Shown piece by piece: positions 35,352-46,299 of a DNA stretch of 58,604 nt. Origin of the DNA: Pseudomonadota bacterium (lineage in GTDB: Bacteria > Pseudomonadota > Alphaproteobacteria > Rickettsiales > RGZB01); assembly GCA_010031735.1 (NCBI GenBank), contig RGZB01000009.1, forward strand, positions 1 to 58,604. Reading direction: 5' to 3'. Position 1 is the stretch's first letter; the number at the start of each line of letters is the position of its first letter. A program made the translations under genes and the position numbers. The notes beneath the pieces were generated by a model, which did no database searches, was not told the DNA's origin, and was given only the letters and a program-made list of their open reading frames with translations.

Positions 35352-38300
35352 TTACTTGAAATAACTCTGCAGCGGGTGGACTTCGATCGATTTGTCACTC
35401 TTCACCTGGCGGATGGCTTTGACCATCGCGACCGCGCCCGTTGCCGTCGTGGTATACGGGATCTTCTGGATGAGTGCGGTGCGGCGGATGCTGAAGCTAT
35501 CCTGAATCGACTTGATGCCTTCTGTGGTGTTAATCACCAGCTGGACCTTGCCCTCTTTCATGCGGCCGACGATATGATCGCCGCCTTCATATACTTTATT
35601 GATGGTCTCGACCTCGATGCCGTGGCTTTGCAGATAGTCCGCCGTACCTTTGGTCGCGATGATATTGAAGCCGGTCTCTTTCAGTGTATTCGCGACGAAC
35701 AGGATGGCCTCTTTGTCATCGTCCTTCACCGAGATGAATACGGTGCCCGACAGCGGAAGCGTGCTGCCGCTCGCGATCTGTGATTTCGCGAAGGCGCTTG
35801 CGAAGTTACGGTCGATGCCCATCACCTCGCCGGTCGATTTCATTTCCGGCCCCAATATCACATCGACGCCGTCGAAACGTGCGAATGGGAACACGGCTTC
35901 CTTCACGGCGACATGATGGACATCCGCCATGCGTTTCTCGGTTTGTTTGATCGCTTTGAAGCCAGAGAGTTTCTCACCTGCCATGACGCGGGCTGCGATT
36001 TTCGCTACCGCCAGGCCGGTTGCTTTCGCTACGAACGGCACGGTGCGTGAAGAGCGTGGGTTCACCTCAAGGATATAGATATCACCGTCTTTCACGGCAT
36101 ATTGCACGTTCATAAGGCCGACGACCTTCAAGGCTTTCGCGAGTTTCACGGTTTGTTCCTTGATCTCTTCGATCACTTCTTTCGGCAGGCTATACGGCGG
36201 CAGTGCGCACGCCGAGTCGCCGGAATGGATGCCCGCTTCTTCGATATGTTCCATGACACCGGTGACATACACATCCGTGCCGTCCGCGATCGCATCGACA
36301 TCGACCTCGGTCGCGTGATAGAGGAAGCTATCCAAGAGCAGCGGGCCGTTCTCGAAGAACTCACGCACGTCATCAAGGTAGTTGGTGAGTTGTTCGGCAT
36401 CATGGACGATCGCCATCGCGCGGCCACCAAGCACGTAAGACGGACGCACGACGACCGGGAAGCCGATATCCTTCGCATGCCTCTTCACTTCGTCTTCCGT
36501 GTGGCAGATGAAGTTCTTCGGTTGCTTGAGACCCAGTTTATGCAGCAGCTGCTGGAAACGTTCGCGGTCTTCGGCGAGGTCGATCGCGTCGTGGCTGGTG
36601 CCGAGGAGATTAATCTTCTCGGATTCAAGCGCACGTGCGAGTTTGAGCGGGGTCTGCCCGCCGAACTGGACGTTCACGCCTTTGACTTTCCCTTTTTTCT
36701 CTTCCACGCGGATGATCTCGATCACATCTTCTTCGGTGAGCGGTTCGAAATACAGACGGTCCGAAGTGTCGTAGTCGGTGGAGACGGTTTCCGGATTGCA
36801 GTTCACCATGATGGTCTCATAGCCCGCTTCTTTGAGGGCATACGCTGCGTGCACGCAGGCATAATCGAACTCGATGCCCTGGCCGATGCGGTTAGGCCCG
36901 GAACCCAGGATCACCGTTTTGGTCTTGGTGGAGACATCGGCTTCGCACTCTTCGCCCCAATAGGTCGAATACATATAAGGGGTTGCGGATTTGAATTCGG
37001 CAGCACAGGTATCGACGCGCTTATAGACCGGGCGCACGCCGAGATCATGGCGAAGCGTACGGATCTCTTTTTCGGTTTTGCCGGTGAGTTTCGCGATACG
37101 GCGGTCGGAGAATCCGGATTGTTTGATGTGGCGGAGTTCATCGGCCGTCATCGTGTTGATATCGGCTTTCTTGATCTCTTTTTCTTCGGCGACGATCTCT
37201 CCGATCTGTTCTAAGAACCACGGATCGAAAGCGGTGATATCCTGGATCTCTTTTAAGCTCATGCCTTCACGGAAAGCTTGTGCGATCTGCAGCAGACGGT
37301 CCGGCGTTTGTTTCGCAAGCGCGTCTTTGAGCGGTAGGGTGGTTTTGATATCATCCAAGCCGGTTTTACCGGTTTCCATGGAGCGGAGCGCTTTTTGGAG
37401 CGATTCCTTGAAAGTGCCACCGATCGCCATCACTTCGCCGACGGATTTCATCGCGCTCGAGAGCACCGGATCAGCGCCCGGGAATTTCTCGAACGTGAAG
37501 CGCGGGATTTTCGTCACCACATAATCGATGGAGGGTTCGAAGGAAGCCGGCGTTGCTTTCGTGCAATCGTTCATGATCTCGTCGAGCGTGTAGCCGATCG
37601 CGAGTTTCGCTGCCACTTTCGCGATCGGGAAGCCGGTCGCTTTCGAAGCGAGTGCGGAGGAGCGCGATACACGCGGGTTCATCTCGATCACGACCATGCG
37701 GCCGTCTTTCGGATTGATGGCGAACTGCACGTTCGAGCCGCCGGTCTCGACACCGATCTCGCGGAGCACGGCAAGCGATGCATCGCGCATGATCTGGTAT
37801 TCTTTATCGGTCAGGGTGAGTGCCGGAGCGATGGTGATGGAGTCGCCGGTGTGGACACCCATCGGGTCGACGTTCTCGATGGAGCAGACGATGATGCAGT
37901 TGTCGTTCTTGTCGCGGACGACTTCCATCTCGTATTCTTTCCAACCGATCAGCGATTCGTCGATCAGCACCTGCGTAGTGGGGGAAGCATCCAGGCCCGA
38001 CTCCACGATACGTTCGAATTCTTCCATCGTGCGGGCGACACCGCCACCCGAACCGCCGAGCGTGAAGGAGGGGCGGATGATGGCAGGGAGACCCGTTTTC
38101 TTGACCGCTTCGCGCGCTTCTTCGAGTGTGTGGACGACGGCGTTACGCGGGACTTCCAGGCCGATCTTCGCCATTGCGATATTGAAGCGGCTGCGGCTTT
38201 CGGCTTTATCGATCGCATCAACCGACGCGCCGATCAGTTTCACGTTATGTTTCTCGAGTACGCCGTTTTTATTGAGTGCGAGGGCGCAGTTGAGTGCGGT

Positions 38301-38579
38301 CTGTCCACCCATGGTCGGAAGGAGTGCGTCCGGTTTTTCTTTCTCGATGATCTTTGCCACGAGTTCCGGCGTGATCGGCTCGATGTAGGTGGCGTCGGCC
38401 AGTTCCGGATCGGTCATGATCGTCGCGGGATTCGAATTCACCAGGATGACGCGGTAGCCTTCTTCTTTCAGCGCCTTACATGCCTGCGTACCGGAATAAT
38501 CGAACTCACAGGCCTGGCCGATGACGATAGGGCCGGCGCCGATGATAAGGATGGACTTGATATCAGTACGTTTTGGCAT
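35352..38579 (-). CDS. carB: Carbamoyl-phosphate synthase large subunit
   Basis: [37 protein letters not shown]; duplicated ATP-grasp domains; 1075 aa. Confidence 0.97.
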   Translation of the reverse strand: MPKRTDIKSILIIGAGPIVIGQACEFDYSGTQACKALKEEGYRVILVNSNPATIMTDPELADATYIEPITPELVAKIIEKEKPDALLPTMGGQTALNCALALNKNGVLEKHNVKLIGASVDAIDKAESRSRFNIAMAKIGLEVPRNAVVHTLEEAREAVKKTGLPAIIRPSFTLGGSGGGVARTMEEFERIVESGLDASPTTQVLIDESLIGWKEYEMEVVRDKNDNCIIVCSIENVDPMGVHTGDSITIAPALTLTDKEYQIMRDASLAVLREIGVETGGSNVQFAINPKDGRMVVIEMNPRVSRSSALASKATGFPIAKVAAKLAIGYTLDEIMNDCTKATPASFEPSIDYVVTKIPRFTFEKFPGADPVLSSAMKSVGEVMAIGGTFKESLQKALRSMETGKTGLDDIKTTLPLKDALAKQTPDRLLQIAQAFREGMSLKEIQDITAFDPWFLEQIGEIVAEEKEIKKADINTMTADELRHIKQSGFSDRRIAKLTGKTEKEIRTLRHDLGVRPVYKRVDTCAAEFKSATPYMYSTYWGEECEADVSTKTKTVILGSGPNRIGQGIEFDYACVHAAYALKEAGYETIMVNCNPETVSTDYDTSDRLYFEPLTEEDVIEIIRVEEKKGKVKGVNVQFGGQTPLKLARALESEKINLLGTSHDAIDLAEDRERFQQLLHKLGLKQPKNFICHTEDEVKRHAKDIGFPVVVRPSYVLGGRAMAIVHDAEQLTNYLDDVREFFENGPLLLDSFLYHATEVDVDAIADGTDVYVTGVMEHIEEAGIHSGDSACALPPYSLPKEVIEEIKEQTVKLAKALKVVGLMNVQYAVKDGDIYILEVNPRSSRTVPFVAKATGLAVAKIAARVMAGEKLSGFKAIKQTEKRMADVHHVAVKEAVFPFARFDGVDVILGPEMKSTGEVMGIDRNFASAFAKSQIASGSTLPLSGTVFISVKDDDKEAILFVANTLKETGFNIIATKGTADYLQSHGIEVETINKVYEGGDHIVGRMKEGKVQLVINTTEGIKSIQDSFSIRRTALIQKIPYTTTATGAVAMVKAIRQVKSDKSIEVHPLQSYFK

Positions 38580-38580
38580 G

Positions 38581-39381
38581 TCAGATCACCGTCGGTTTTT
38601 CGGTCGTGGTTTCGGATTTTTTATCCTGCTTCACTTCCGGTGCTTTAGGGTTTGCATCGGTTTTCGGTTTATTCAGTTCCGGATCGCGTGAGGTTTTCGG
38701 CGTCGGGTTCACCGGTGCTTTCGGCTCGTTGGATTCTTTGATATCGACAGAAGAAGCATCAGGCGATGCGGCTTTATCGCTGCTTGTAGGCACTTCCGGC
38801 TCACCCGTCGGGGCATCGTCCGGGAAACCCGGGTCTTTCCATTCCTGCACGGGTTCGTCTTCCGGCTCCAGGTTCACGGTCGCATCGAATTTGATGATCT
38901 CGGTGTGGACATTCGAAGGGATCTTCCGCATATCGAGGTAGAAGTTCTGGCCACGGAACTCTGTGATGATGTAATCCGCGATCCGTTCCTTGATCAGGAT
39001 ATAGATGACGGCGGTACCAACCCCACGGTCGCCCCAGGTGGCTTGCACCGGGCTATCGACCGGGCAATATTCGAACACCATGTTGACGGCGTTCTGGTCG
39101 TCGAAGAGGTTATAGCCCTGCTCATCCGGTGTACCCGCCCAGGTGCACAGCACTTTATCGTTGAAGAACAGGCCACGCTTGGCCAGGAACATCGGTGCTT
39201 CGCCCTGGAAATCCGGTTTGGTGAAGAGTTCGATGAGCTCCCCTTTATAGCCAGAGATCTGCAGGTATTTCTTACCATGCTGTAGAGGATAGACGTATCC
39301 CGCGCAGGATTGCGCATTCGCCTGGGTGCCGATCATGAACATCATCGCCGCCCAGAGGAAGAGGGAGAGGATACGCATCAT
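38581..39381 (-). CDS. Hypothetical secreted protein inserted between carA and carB
   Basis: Signal peptide ([24 protein letters not shown]); Pro/Lys/Glu-rich low-complexity C-terminus; overlaps the carA stop by 4 bp. Confidence 0.7.
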   Translation of the reverse strand: MMRILSLFLWAAMMFMIGTQANAQSCAGYVYPLQHGKKYLQISGYKGELIELFTKPDFQGEAPMFLAKRGLFFNDKVLCTWAGTPDEQGYNLFDDQNAVNMVFEYCPVDSPVQATWGDRGVGTAVIYILIKERIADYIITEFRGQNFYLDMRKIPSNVHTEIIKFDATVNLEPEDEPVQEWKDPGFPDDAPTGEPEVPTSSDKAASPDASSVDIKESNEPKAPVNPTPKTSRDPELNKPKTDANPKAPEVKQDKKSETTTEKPTVI

Positions 39382-40589
39382 CGTGCGACCTCTTTCTTCG
39401 CTTTGGCGGCGACAGGATTCTCTTTCATCAGATCGACGAAACGCTCGAAGAGATAATGCGTATCCTGCGGGCCGGGGGAGGCTTCCGGGTGGCCTTGCAC
39501 CGAGAAGACCGGGCTGTTCTTCACGCGGATGCCTTGCACCGTTTGGTCGAAGAGCGAGATGTGTGTGACGATGACATCCGAAGGCAGACCCTTCGGCGAT
39601 ATCGCGAAGCCGTGGTTCTGGCTGGTGATCTCCACCTTGCCGGTCTCTAAATCTTTCACCGGATGGTTGGCACCGTGGTGGCCTTGTTTCATCTTCTCGG
39701 TTTTGCAGCCGAGTGCGATACCGAGCATCTGATGTCCTAAGCAGATGCCCAGCATCGGGATATTGGAATCGAGTAAATCTTTGATCACCGGGATGGAGTA
39801 TTTACCCGTCGCGGCCGGATCGCCCGGACCGTTCGATAAGAAGACGCCGTCCGGATTGTACGCGAGGATGTCTTTCGCGCTGGTGTTCGCAGGCACGACC
39901 GTGATGCGGCAACCGGCACTCGCCAGGCAGCGCAGGATATTCAGTTTTACGCCATAATCGATAGCGACGACATGGAACGGTGCTTTGGTCTCTTTCACGA
40001 AACCTTTGCCGAGTGCCCAGCGTTTTTCGTTCCACTCATACGGCGCTTTGGTGCTGACTTTCGCCGCAAGCTCCATGCCCACCATGGAAGGATGCGCTTT
40101 TAATTGTTTCTTCACCGCTTCGATATCGATCGCGTTTTTGGAATCGAACACGATGGCGGCATTCTGTGCACCATGGTCGCGGATGTGAGCGGTAAGCGCG
40201 CGCGTATCGACGCCGCTGATGCCGGTGAGGTTATTCTTGATGAGCCAGTCGTTCAAATGCTGACTGCTCCTGAAGTTCGAAGGGTTCGTGATCGGTGCAC
40301 GGATGACCAAGCCGTTCGCATACACTTGCTTCGCCTCGGTATCCTCCACGTTGGTGCCGACGTTGCCGATGTGCGGGAAGGTGAAGGTGACGATCTGGCC
40401 GGCGTACGACGGGTCGGTCAGGATCTCCTGGTAGCCGGTGATGGCGGTGTTGAAACAGATCTCTGCGAGCGTGGTGCCTTCTTTACCAATACCAAAACCG
40501 GAAAACGTCTTGCCATCTGCAAGTATCAAAACCGCATTTTTCTTGGCCGCAAGGGGCCGTGCAGGCGTGCCGGAGTGTGGTTCAGCCAT
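39378..40589 (-). CDS. carA: Carbamoyl-phosphate synthase small subunit
   Basis: ILADGKTFSGFGIGKEGTTLAEICFNTAITGYQEILTDPSYAGQIV; GATase PMLGICLGHQMLG. Confidence 0.96.
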   Translation of the reverse strand: MAEPHSGTPARPLAAKKNAVLILADGKTFSGFGIGKEGTTLAEICFNTAITGYQEILTDPSYAGQIVTFTFPHIGNVGTNVEDTEAKQVYANGLVIRAPITNPSNFRSSQHLNDWLIKNNLTGISGVDTRALTAHIRDHGAQNAAIVFDSKNAIDIEAVKKQLKAHPSMVGMELAAKVSTKAPYEWNEKRWALGKGFVKETKAPFHVVAIDYGVKLNILRCLASAGCRITVVPANTSAKDILAYNPDGVFLSNGPGDPAATGKYSIPVIKDLLDSNIPMLGICLGHQMLGIALGCKTEKMKQGHHGANHPVKDLETGKVEITSQNHGFAISPKGLPSDVIVTHISLFDQTVQGIRVKNSPVFSVQGHPEASPGPQDTHYLFERFVDLMKENPVAAKAKKEVAR

Positions 40590-40820
40590 TTAGCGCTCTT
40601 CTTCGTATGGGGAGTCTGTTTTGAGGCCGTAAACTAGGCCAATGGAACCGAACTGTCAATATGGAATTTTACGGAGATTTGCTAGGGGTGGAGGTGGTAT
40701 CGGTGTATCCCGGTTTCAGTGCAATTTTTTTCTCCCGGAATCCCTTCTAAAATCCTTGCTTATCTCAAGCGTCATGATACAAGTATCCGCGACTTCATTT
40801 TTTGACGAGACAAGACAATT

Positions 40821-41567
40821 ATGGCAGATAAATTGGCAGTGCCCACCGCGAATGTGGCGGCAACCAAAATGGCAGGCAGTGTAACGCAGTCGGCACCGGA
40901 TTTAAGCATCCTAGGCATGTTCAATCACGCGGATATCGTTGGTAAAGGCGTCATGATGATGCTGATTTTCGCCTCTTTCTGGTGCTGGGCGATCATTTTC
41001 GAGAAAATCACCACCTACCGCTCTGTACGTTCGCGCACCGAAGCCTTTGAGAAATCCTTCTGGTCGGGCGAGCTTCTGGAACAACTTTATGACCGTATCA
41101 AGAATGCAGCGGATCACCCAATGGCGCTGATCTTCGTCGCGGCGATGCACGAATGGAAAATGCAGGACCCGCGTGCCCAAGGCCGTGAGCTGAAAGTCGG
41201 TATCAAAGAACGTATCTTCCAGGCAATGACGCTCGTCAGGAACCAGGAAATGGATAAACTCGAGAAGAACATCAGCTTCCTGGCTACGGTCGGTTCCACC
41301 GCGACCTTCATCGGTCTTTTCGGTACCGTTTGGGGTATCATGAAAAGCTTCCAGTCGATCGCAGCGATGCAGAATGCTTCGCTCGCAGTGGTAGCGCCCG
41401 GCATTGCGGAGGCACTCCTCGCCACGGCCGTTGGCTTGTTTGCGGCAGTCCCGGCGGTGATCTTCTACAATAAATTCGTCGGCGACCTCGGTAACATCTC
41501 GAACAAACTCGATGATTTCTCGAGCGAATTCGGTGCGATCCTGTCCCGTGAACTAGATAAATATTAG
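40821..41567 (+). CDS. tolQ: Tol-Pal system protein TolQ
   Basis: TVGSTATFIGLFGTVWGIMKSFQSIAAMQNASLAVVAPGIAEALLATAVGLFAAVPAVIFYN; followed by tolR. Confidence 0.93.
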   Translation: MADKLAVPTANVAATKMAGSVTQSAPDLSILGMFNHADIVGKGVMMMLIFASFWCWAIIFEKITTYRSVRSRTEAFEKSFWSGELLEQLYDRIKNAADHPMALIFVAAMHEWKMQDPRAQGRELKVGIKERIFQAMTLVRNQEMDKLEKNISFLATVGSTATFIGLFGTVWGIMKSFQSIAAMQNASLAVVAPGIAEALLATAVGLFAAVPAVIFYNKFVGDLGNISNKLDDFSSEFGAILSRELDKY

Positions 41568-41575
41568 GATAACCG

Positions 41576-42049
41576 ATGGGCGCGAACGCTAGCACACAGA
41601 TGGGTGTCGGAAGCCGGATGGGCCGCCGGCCCGGACGCACGGGTTCGAACCGTCGCGTCATGGGTGAGATCAACGTCACCCCGTTCGTGGACGTGATGCT
41701 GGTGCTTCTTGTGATCTTCATGGTGACCGCACCGCTCGTGACTTCCGGTGTGCAGGTCGATCTGCCGGAAACCTCCTCGGCACAAGTCGAAGGGCAGGAC
41801 GAACCGCTCTCTATCTCTGTAAAGAAGGATGGCTCGGTATACCTGCAGGAAACACGCATCAAGACCGAAGAGATCGCCCCGCGCCTCAAAGCCATCGTGG
41901 GTGAAAAGAAAGAGACGCGCATTTTCGTTTATGGCGATAAGAACGTGGATTATGGCCGCGTGATGCAGGTGGTGAGTCTCATCAACGAAGCAGGTTTTAC
42001 CAAAGTGGCGTTCATCACCGATAGCGCTGGCGCACCAGGGGGGCAATAG
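41576..42049 (+). CDS. tolR: Tol-Pal system protein TolR (ExbD/TolR family)
   Basis: MGEINVTPFVDVMLVLLVIFMVTAPLVTSGVQVDLPE. Confidence 0.93.
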   Translation: MGANASTQMGVGSRMGRRPGRTGSNRRVMGEINVTPFVDVMLVLLVIFMVTAPLVTSGVQVDLPETSSAQVEGQDEPLSISVKKDGSVYLQETRIKTEEIAPRLKAIVGEKKETRIFVYGDKNVDYGRVMQVVSLINEAGFTKVAFITDSAGAPGGQ

Positions 42050-42927
42050 TGCCGAGCTTCCCGCCGGACAATCCTAAAACCGGCACAGGCCAGGCTCTCC
42101 GTGCGCTGGGCAAAGGTTTGCTCGGCCAACAGAAGCGTCTGGCGGCGAAATTCCCCGGTCCTTTTTATTCGTTCTGGCTGCACTTCACGCTTTTCCTGAT
42201 GATCATCATCACGCCGGTAACGTGCTCGCGCAAGGCGCCGGAGATCAAGGTCATCACGGTAGAGTTGCTCCCGGTATCTGCCGTTACCAACGTGAAACCG
42301 AAAGCCTCGCCGGAACCCAAACCCGAGCCCAAGCCTGAGCCTGTGAAAAAGCCGGAGCCGAAGCCCGTGAAAAAGCCGGAGAAGAAGCCCGACGTGAAAC
42401 CGGTGAAAAAACCAGAAATCAAAGACCCGGAGAAAAAGCCGGAGAAGAAGAAAGATAAAGATAAGAAGAAACCAAAAGAGGATCTCGATTTCGATTCGGT
42501 CTTAAAGAGCGTCGAGAAAATGGAGAAGACACCGGCCAAGAAAAAAGGCGAGAAAGACGATAAGGCGCCGACGGTGGTGAAGAACGACAGCGATTACGAT
42601 CCGAACAAGCCGCTTTCGGTGACAGAAGTGGAGGCGATCATCGGGCAGATCTCGAAATGTTGGAGTGTGCCGGCTGGCGCACGCGATGCGGGCACGATGG
42701 CGGTCGCACTCCATATGATGCTGAAAGAGGACGGTACGGTGACAAGCGTCGATATCGTGGATGTCGGACGTTATAACGCGCCCGACCAAGCGATCTACCG
42801 TGCTTCAGCCGATGCGGCGAAACGCGCGGTGATCAAATGCAGCCCGCTCAAGGGACTTCCGGTCGAGAAATATAACAGCTGGAAAGAGATGGAACTGAAC
42901 TTCGATCCGCGTGAACTGATCTTCTAG
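42049..42927 (+). CDS. tolA: TolA-like cell-envelope protein
   Basis: TM segment, Pro/Lys/Glu spacer (PKPEPKPEPVKKPEPKPVKKPEKK), C-terminal ISKCWSVPAGARDAGTMAVALHMMLKEDGTV; ATG/stop overlap with tolR. Confidence 0.85.
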   Translation: MPSFPPDNPKTGTGQALRALGKGLLGQQKRLAAKFPGPFYSFWLHFTLFLMIIITPVTCSRKAPEIKVITVELLPVSAVTNVKPKASPEPKPEPKPEPVKKPEPKPVKKPEKKPDVKPVKKPEIKDPEKKPEKKKDKDKKKPKEDLDFDSVLKSVEKMEKTPAKKKGEKDDKAPTVVKNDSDYDPNKPLSVTEVEAIIGQISKCWSVPAGARDAGTMAVALHMMLKEDGTVTSVDIVDVGRYNAPDQAIYRASADAAKRAVIKCSPLKGLPVEKYNSWKEMELNFDPRELIF

Positions 42928-44069
42928 GAGGCATCACCCTCCGTAGGTGGCTTCGGCGGCTGTGGCTTCTCTAATGTACGGGCATTACCCCCACTCGTCG
43001 GATTGACCCGTGCTTCCGGGTTGCCGATTGTAAGCGGCGTTTTGCCGGTTCTCTCGACCCAGCTCGTGCCACTCGAAACGGACATACCGGTATTGTAACC
43101 ATCCGTCGGCATCGTGATACTTTCCGCAGCCAGTACCGATTCACTGCCAAGCGTTGTGGCGGCAGCTGCCGTACGTAGCTCATATTGGTTAAGAAAATCA
43201 AATGCCATGCCAGCATCGAATACCCTGCCTGTGATGCCCGGCACTTGAAAACGCAGATCCGGTTCAAGGCGCGGTGCATTCATGGCATTATTGATAAACG
43301 TATTGAGTTCGGGACACTTGGTGATACCATCCACTGCCATGTAGACGGAGTAAGCATCACTCGTTACCCGACCGTCTTCCGCACCCGTTACGCGGTCCGC
43401 GGGCGTTACTACAGCGAAATATTTCGTATCGGTATCGGGTTGCCCTATAAAATGCGATGCCAAGACGATGTCACGGTCCACGACGACGTTCACCTCATTG
43501 AAGCGCAAATCGCCACGTTTTTCTGTATCGAAAGAAGGAGTCAGGTTTAATTGCAAAACCTGACTGAATAATTTTTTGATCTCCTCCTCATTGTATCCAA
43601 GCGCGATCAGACCACCGGTCAAACGTTCGCGCGCTCTGTCGACGAACTCCGCGCTGCCACTATAGGTGACGATATTGATGCGCATATTGAATTCCGCCTG
43701 CTCTTGAGAGAGGCGTACACGCGAATCCGGCTGTCCATCCAGCCCTTTTGTTTTCTTGCTCGCCAAGTCGAGCAGCTTATCCACCAATGCATCGGCCGGA
43801 TCGGGTATCGTGCCCTCGTCGCCACCTCCCTTTTGCGGGTGGACATACACCGCCCGCATAAGCGGGCTCTGATTTTCATCTAAACGTTCGCAGATATTGT
43901 CTGTTAATTTAAGAACCTGATCGCGACGACTTCGGGCATCCGGATGTTTCCAAGAATGGTGGAAAATACCAATAGTCGTGTTGGTGATAATTTCGCCCAC
44001 AGCAATGCGATCACCCGTGACGGGGTCGCGAAACAAAACGGTAGGTCTCTCGGCTGGTTGTTTTCCCAT
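42924..44069 (-). CDS. Hypothetical protein between tolA and tolB (opposite strand)
   Basis: 381-aa ORF; overlaps the tolA 3' end by 4 bp; no family recognised. Confidence 0.6.
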   Translation of the reverse strand: MGKQPAERPTVLFRDPVTGDRIAVGEIITNTTIGIFHHSWKHPDARSRRDQVLKLTDNICERLDENQSPLMRAVYVHPQKGGGDEGTIPDPADALVDKLLDLASKKTKGLDGQPDSRVRLSQEQAEFNMRINIVTYSGSAEFVDRARERLTGGLIALGYNEEEIKKLFSQVLQLNLTPSFDTEKRGDLRFNEVNVVVDRDIVLASHFIGQPDTDTKYFAVVTPADRVTGAEDGRVTSDAYSVYMAVDGITKCPELNTFINNAMNAPRLEPDLRFQVPGITGRVFDAGMAFDFLNQYELRTAAAATTLGSESVLAAESITMPTDGYNTGMSVSSGTSWVERTGKTPLTIGNPEARVNPTSGGNARTLEKPQPPKPPTEGDAS

Positions 44070-44159
44070 GACATCCCTTCAGAATCATGCTATTTAGCTT
44101 TCTCTATCTTAACGGAAAAAACTTACTAATTTATTAACATCCCTGCGAGCGCCGCCACT

Positions 44160-45473
44160 GTGAAAAAATCATTATTTATCATTGTCTTATCACTCATCTA
44201 TTTTGCATCTTCCCCGGCACATGCTGTATTGAAAGTCGATATCACCCGCGGGCAGATGAACCCGATGCCGATCGCACTCGATAATTTCACGGGCGATGCG
44301 GTCGGTTCCGAAATCGTAAGCGTGGTATCGGCGGACTTGGAACGCTCGGGTCTTTTCCGCCCGATCGACCAGAATGCTTTCATCCAACGCAATGTCGGTG
44401 TCGAAGCGACGCCGCGCTTTGCGGACTGGCGTAAGATCAATGCACAGGCAGTCGTGACCGGAAGCATCACCCCGGCAGCGGGTGGTAAAGTGACCGTCGC
44501 ATTCCGCCTGTGGGACGTGCTCTCTGAAAAACAATTCGCCGGCAAGACGTTCTCCACCGATCCGGCAAACTGGCGCCGTGTCGCGCACATGGTTTCGGAT
44601 GAAATCTATTCCCGCCTGACCGGTGAGGGTGCGTATTTCGATAGCCGCATCGTGTATGTCGCTGAAGAAGACCGCGGTGCACGCAAAGTGCGGTCACACC
44701 GTCTTGCGATGATGGATCAGGACGGCGCCAACCAAGTCTACTTAAGCGATGGCATGGACATGGTGCTCTCGCCACGCTTCTCCCCGACGCAGCAGAAAAT
44801 CATTTACATGGGCTACCATGGCCGTATCCCTGCGGTGTATCTCTACGATATCGAGAGTGGACGTGAGACGCTGATCGGTAACTTCAAAGGCATGTCGTTC
44901 GCGCCGCGCTTCTCTCCGGATGGTCAGAAAGCGGTGATGTCCGTTTCGGAAGATGGCAACATCGAAGTGTACGAACTCGATCTGAATTCCCGTACGGCGA
45001 CGCGACTTACGCGCCATCCGGGCATCGATACTTCCCCATCCTATTCTCCGGATGGCAGCAAGATCGTGTTCAACTCGGATCGTGGTGGTCCGCAGCAACT
45101 CTATATCATGAACCGTGATGGTAGCGGCGTGAAGCGCATCAGTTTCGGCAAAGGCCGTTACGGCACGCCGGTGTGGTCACCGCGTGGTGACTATATCGCG
45201 TTCACCAAACAGACAGGTGGCAGCTTCCATATCGGCGTGATGCGTCCGGATGGCAGCGGCGAGCGCTTGCTCACCGAAAGTTATTTCGATGAAGCGCCAA
45301 CCTGGTCGCCCAACGGCCGTGTACTGGTATTCACCCGCAAAGACAAAGGCAGCCGTGGCCGTGAAGGTGTCAGCCGCCTCTTCTCGGTGGACCTGACCGG
45401 CTATAACGAACGTGTCGTGAAAACCAGTGGTGAGGCTTCGGATCCGGCATGGTCACCACTCTTATCGAAATAA
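44160..45473 (+). CDS. tolB: Tol-Pal system beta-propeller protein TolB
   Basis: Signal peptide and repeated SPDG propeller blades (FSPDGQKAVMSVSEDGNIEVYELDL, YSPDGSKIVFNSDRGG). GTG start. Confidence 0.93.
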   Translation: MKKSLFIIVLSLIYFASSPAHAVLKVDITRGQMNPMPIALDNFTGDAVGSEIVSVVSADLERSGLFRPIDQNAFIQRNVGVEATPRFADWRKINAQAVVTGSITPAAGGKVTVAFRLWDVLSEKQFAGKTFSTDPANWRRVAHMVSDEIYSRLTGEGAYFDSRIVYVAEEDRGARKVRSHRLAMMDQDGANQVYLSDGMDMVLSPRFSPTQQKIIYMGYHGRIPAVYLYDIESGRETLIGNFKGMSFAPRFSPDGQKAVMSVSEDGNIEVYELDLNSRTATRLTRHPGIDTSPSYSPDGSKIVFNSDRGGPQQLYIMNRDGSGVKRISFGKGRYGTPVWSPRGDYIAFTKQTGGSFHIGVMRPDGSGERLLTESYFDEAPTWSPNGRVLVFTRKDKGSRGREGVSRLFSVDLTGYNERVVKTSGEASDPAWSPLLSK

Positions 45474-45492
45474 AGATAAATACACTTAACGC

Positions 45493-46299
45493 ATGAAAAA
45501 AGTCGTTGTTGTCATTCCGGTATACAACGACCAGGCCGGCCTGGAGCTGAGCCTGCAATCCTTATTGCCTGAAAAGGATTTATTTGACGTGCTCGTACTT
45601 GATGATGGCAGTACGGTGCCGGCCGATATATCTAAATTCCCGGAACTTTCCATCCATCTTGAACGCCTGGCAGTGAACACAAAGCTCACCGGAGCGCTGA
45701 ACCGGAGCCTTCTCTATGCGCAGGAAAAAGGGTATGCCTACATCGCGCGGCTTGATGCAGGCGATCGTGCCATCAATGGCCGTTTCCGCAAACAGATCGA
45801 TTATCTAGACAGCCATCCCGACATCTCGGTGTTGGGTAGCTGGGTGTATTTCATCACGAGTACTACGGGGCAAGTGCGTGAGGTCATCCACCCGCATACC
45901 TGGCAGGAACTGAAGAAAATGATGCATTATGCATGCTATGTGTATCACCCGGCAGTGATGATGCGAACAGAGGCGACAACGCGTGCCGGTACCTATGATG
46001 CACGGTTCTTTCCCGCCGACGATTATGAGTACTGGCTGCGCATGCTGGATATGGGTATGAAAATCGAACTCTATCCTGAAATCCTGATCGAGTATATCCG
46101 AACGCTCGAGTCGCTCGGTGCAAAGCAAGGACGTGAGCAACTGAAAGCGGCCCTTCGTGTAAAACTGAAGCATTTTGATTTCTTCACGATGTGGAGTTAT
46201 CTCGGTATCGTGAATTCACTCGAAGACCTGTATCCAAGGTTATTTCCGATACGCGGTCTTAAGCGTCTGGCCAAAAAGTTGATTGGTTTCCGGTTCTAA
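45493..46299 (+). CDS. Family 2 glycosyltransferase
   Basis: VVVIPVYNDQAGLELSLQSLLPEKDLFDVLVLDDGST and ARLDAGDRA. Confidence 0.88.
   Translation: MKKVVVVIPVYNDQAGLELSLQSLLPEKDLFDVLVLDDGSTVPADISKFPELSIHLERLAVNTKLTGALNRSLLYAQEKGYAYIARLDAGDRAINGRFRKQIDYLDSHPDISVLGSWVYFITSTTGQVREVIHPHTWQELKKMMHYACYVYHPAVMMRTEATTRAGTYDARFFPADDYEYWLRMLDMGMKIELYPEILIEYIRTLESLGAKQGREQLKAALRVKLKHFDFFTMWSYLGIVNSLEDLYPRLFPIRGLKRLAKKLIGFRF

Noticed and set aside
36102-38648. Long plus-strand ORFs (370 aa and 417 aa) opposite carB
   Set aside because: Antisense to a clear carB; composition (His/Phe/Arg/Asp-rich) is typical of shadow ORFs in GC-rich coding DNA.
42290-42480. Repetitive Pro/Lys/Glu-coding tract
   Set aside because: Normal low-complexity spacer of TolA-like proteins, not a DNA repeat element.
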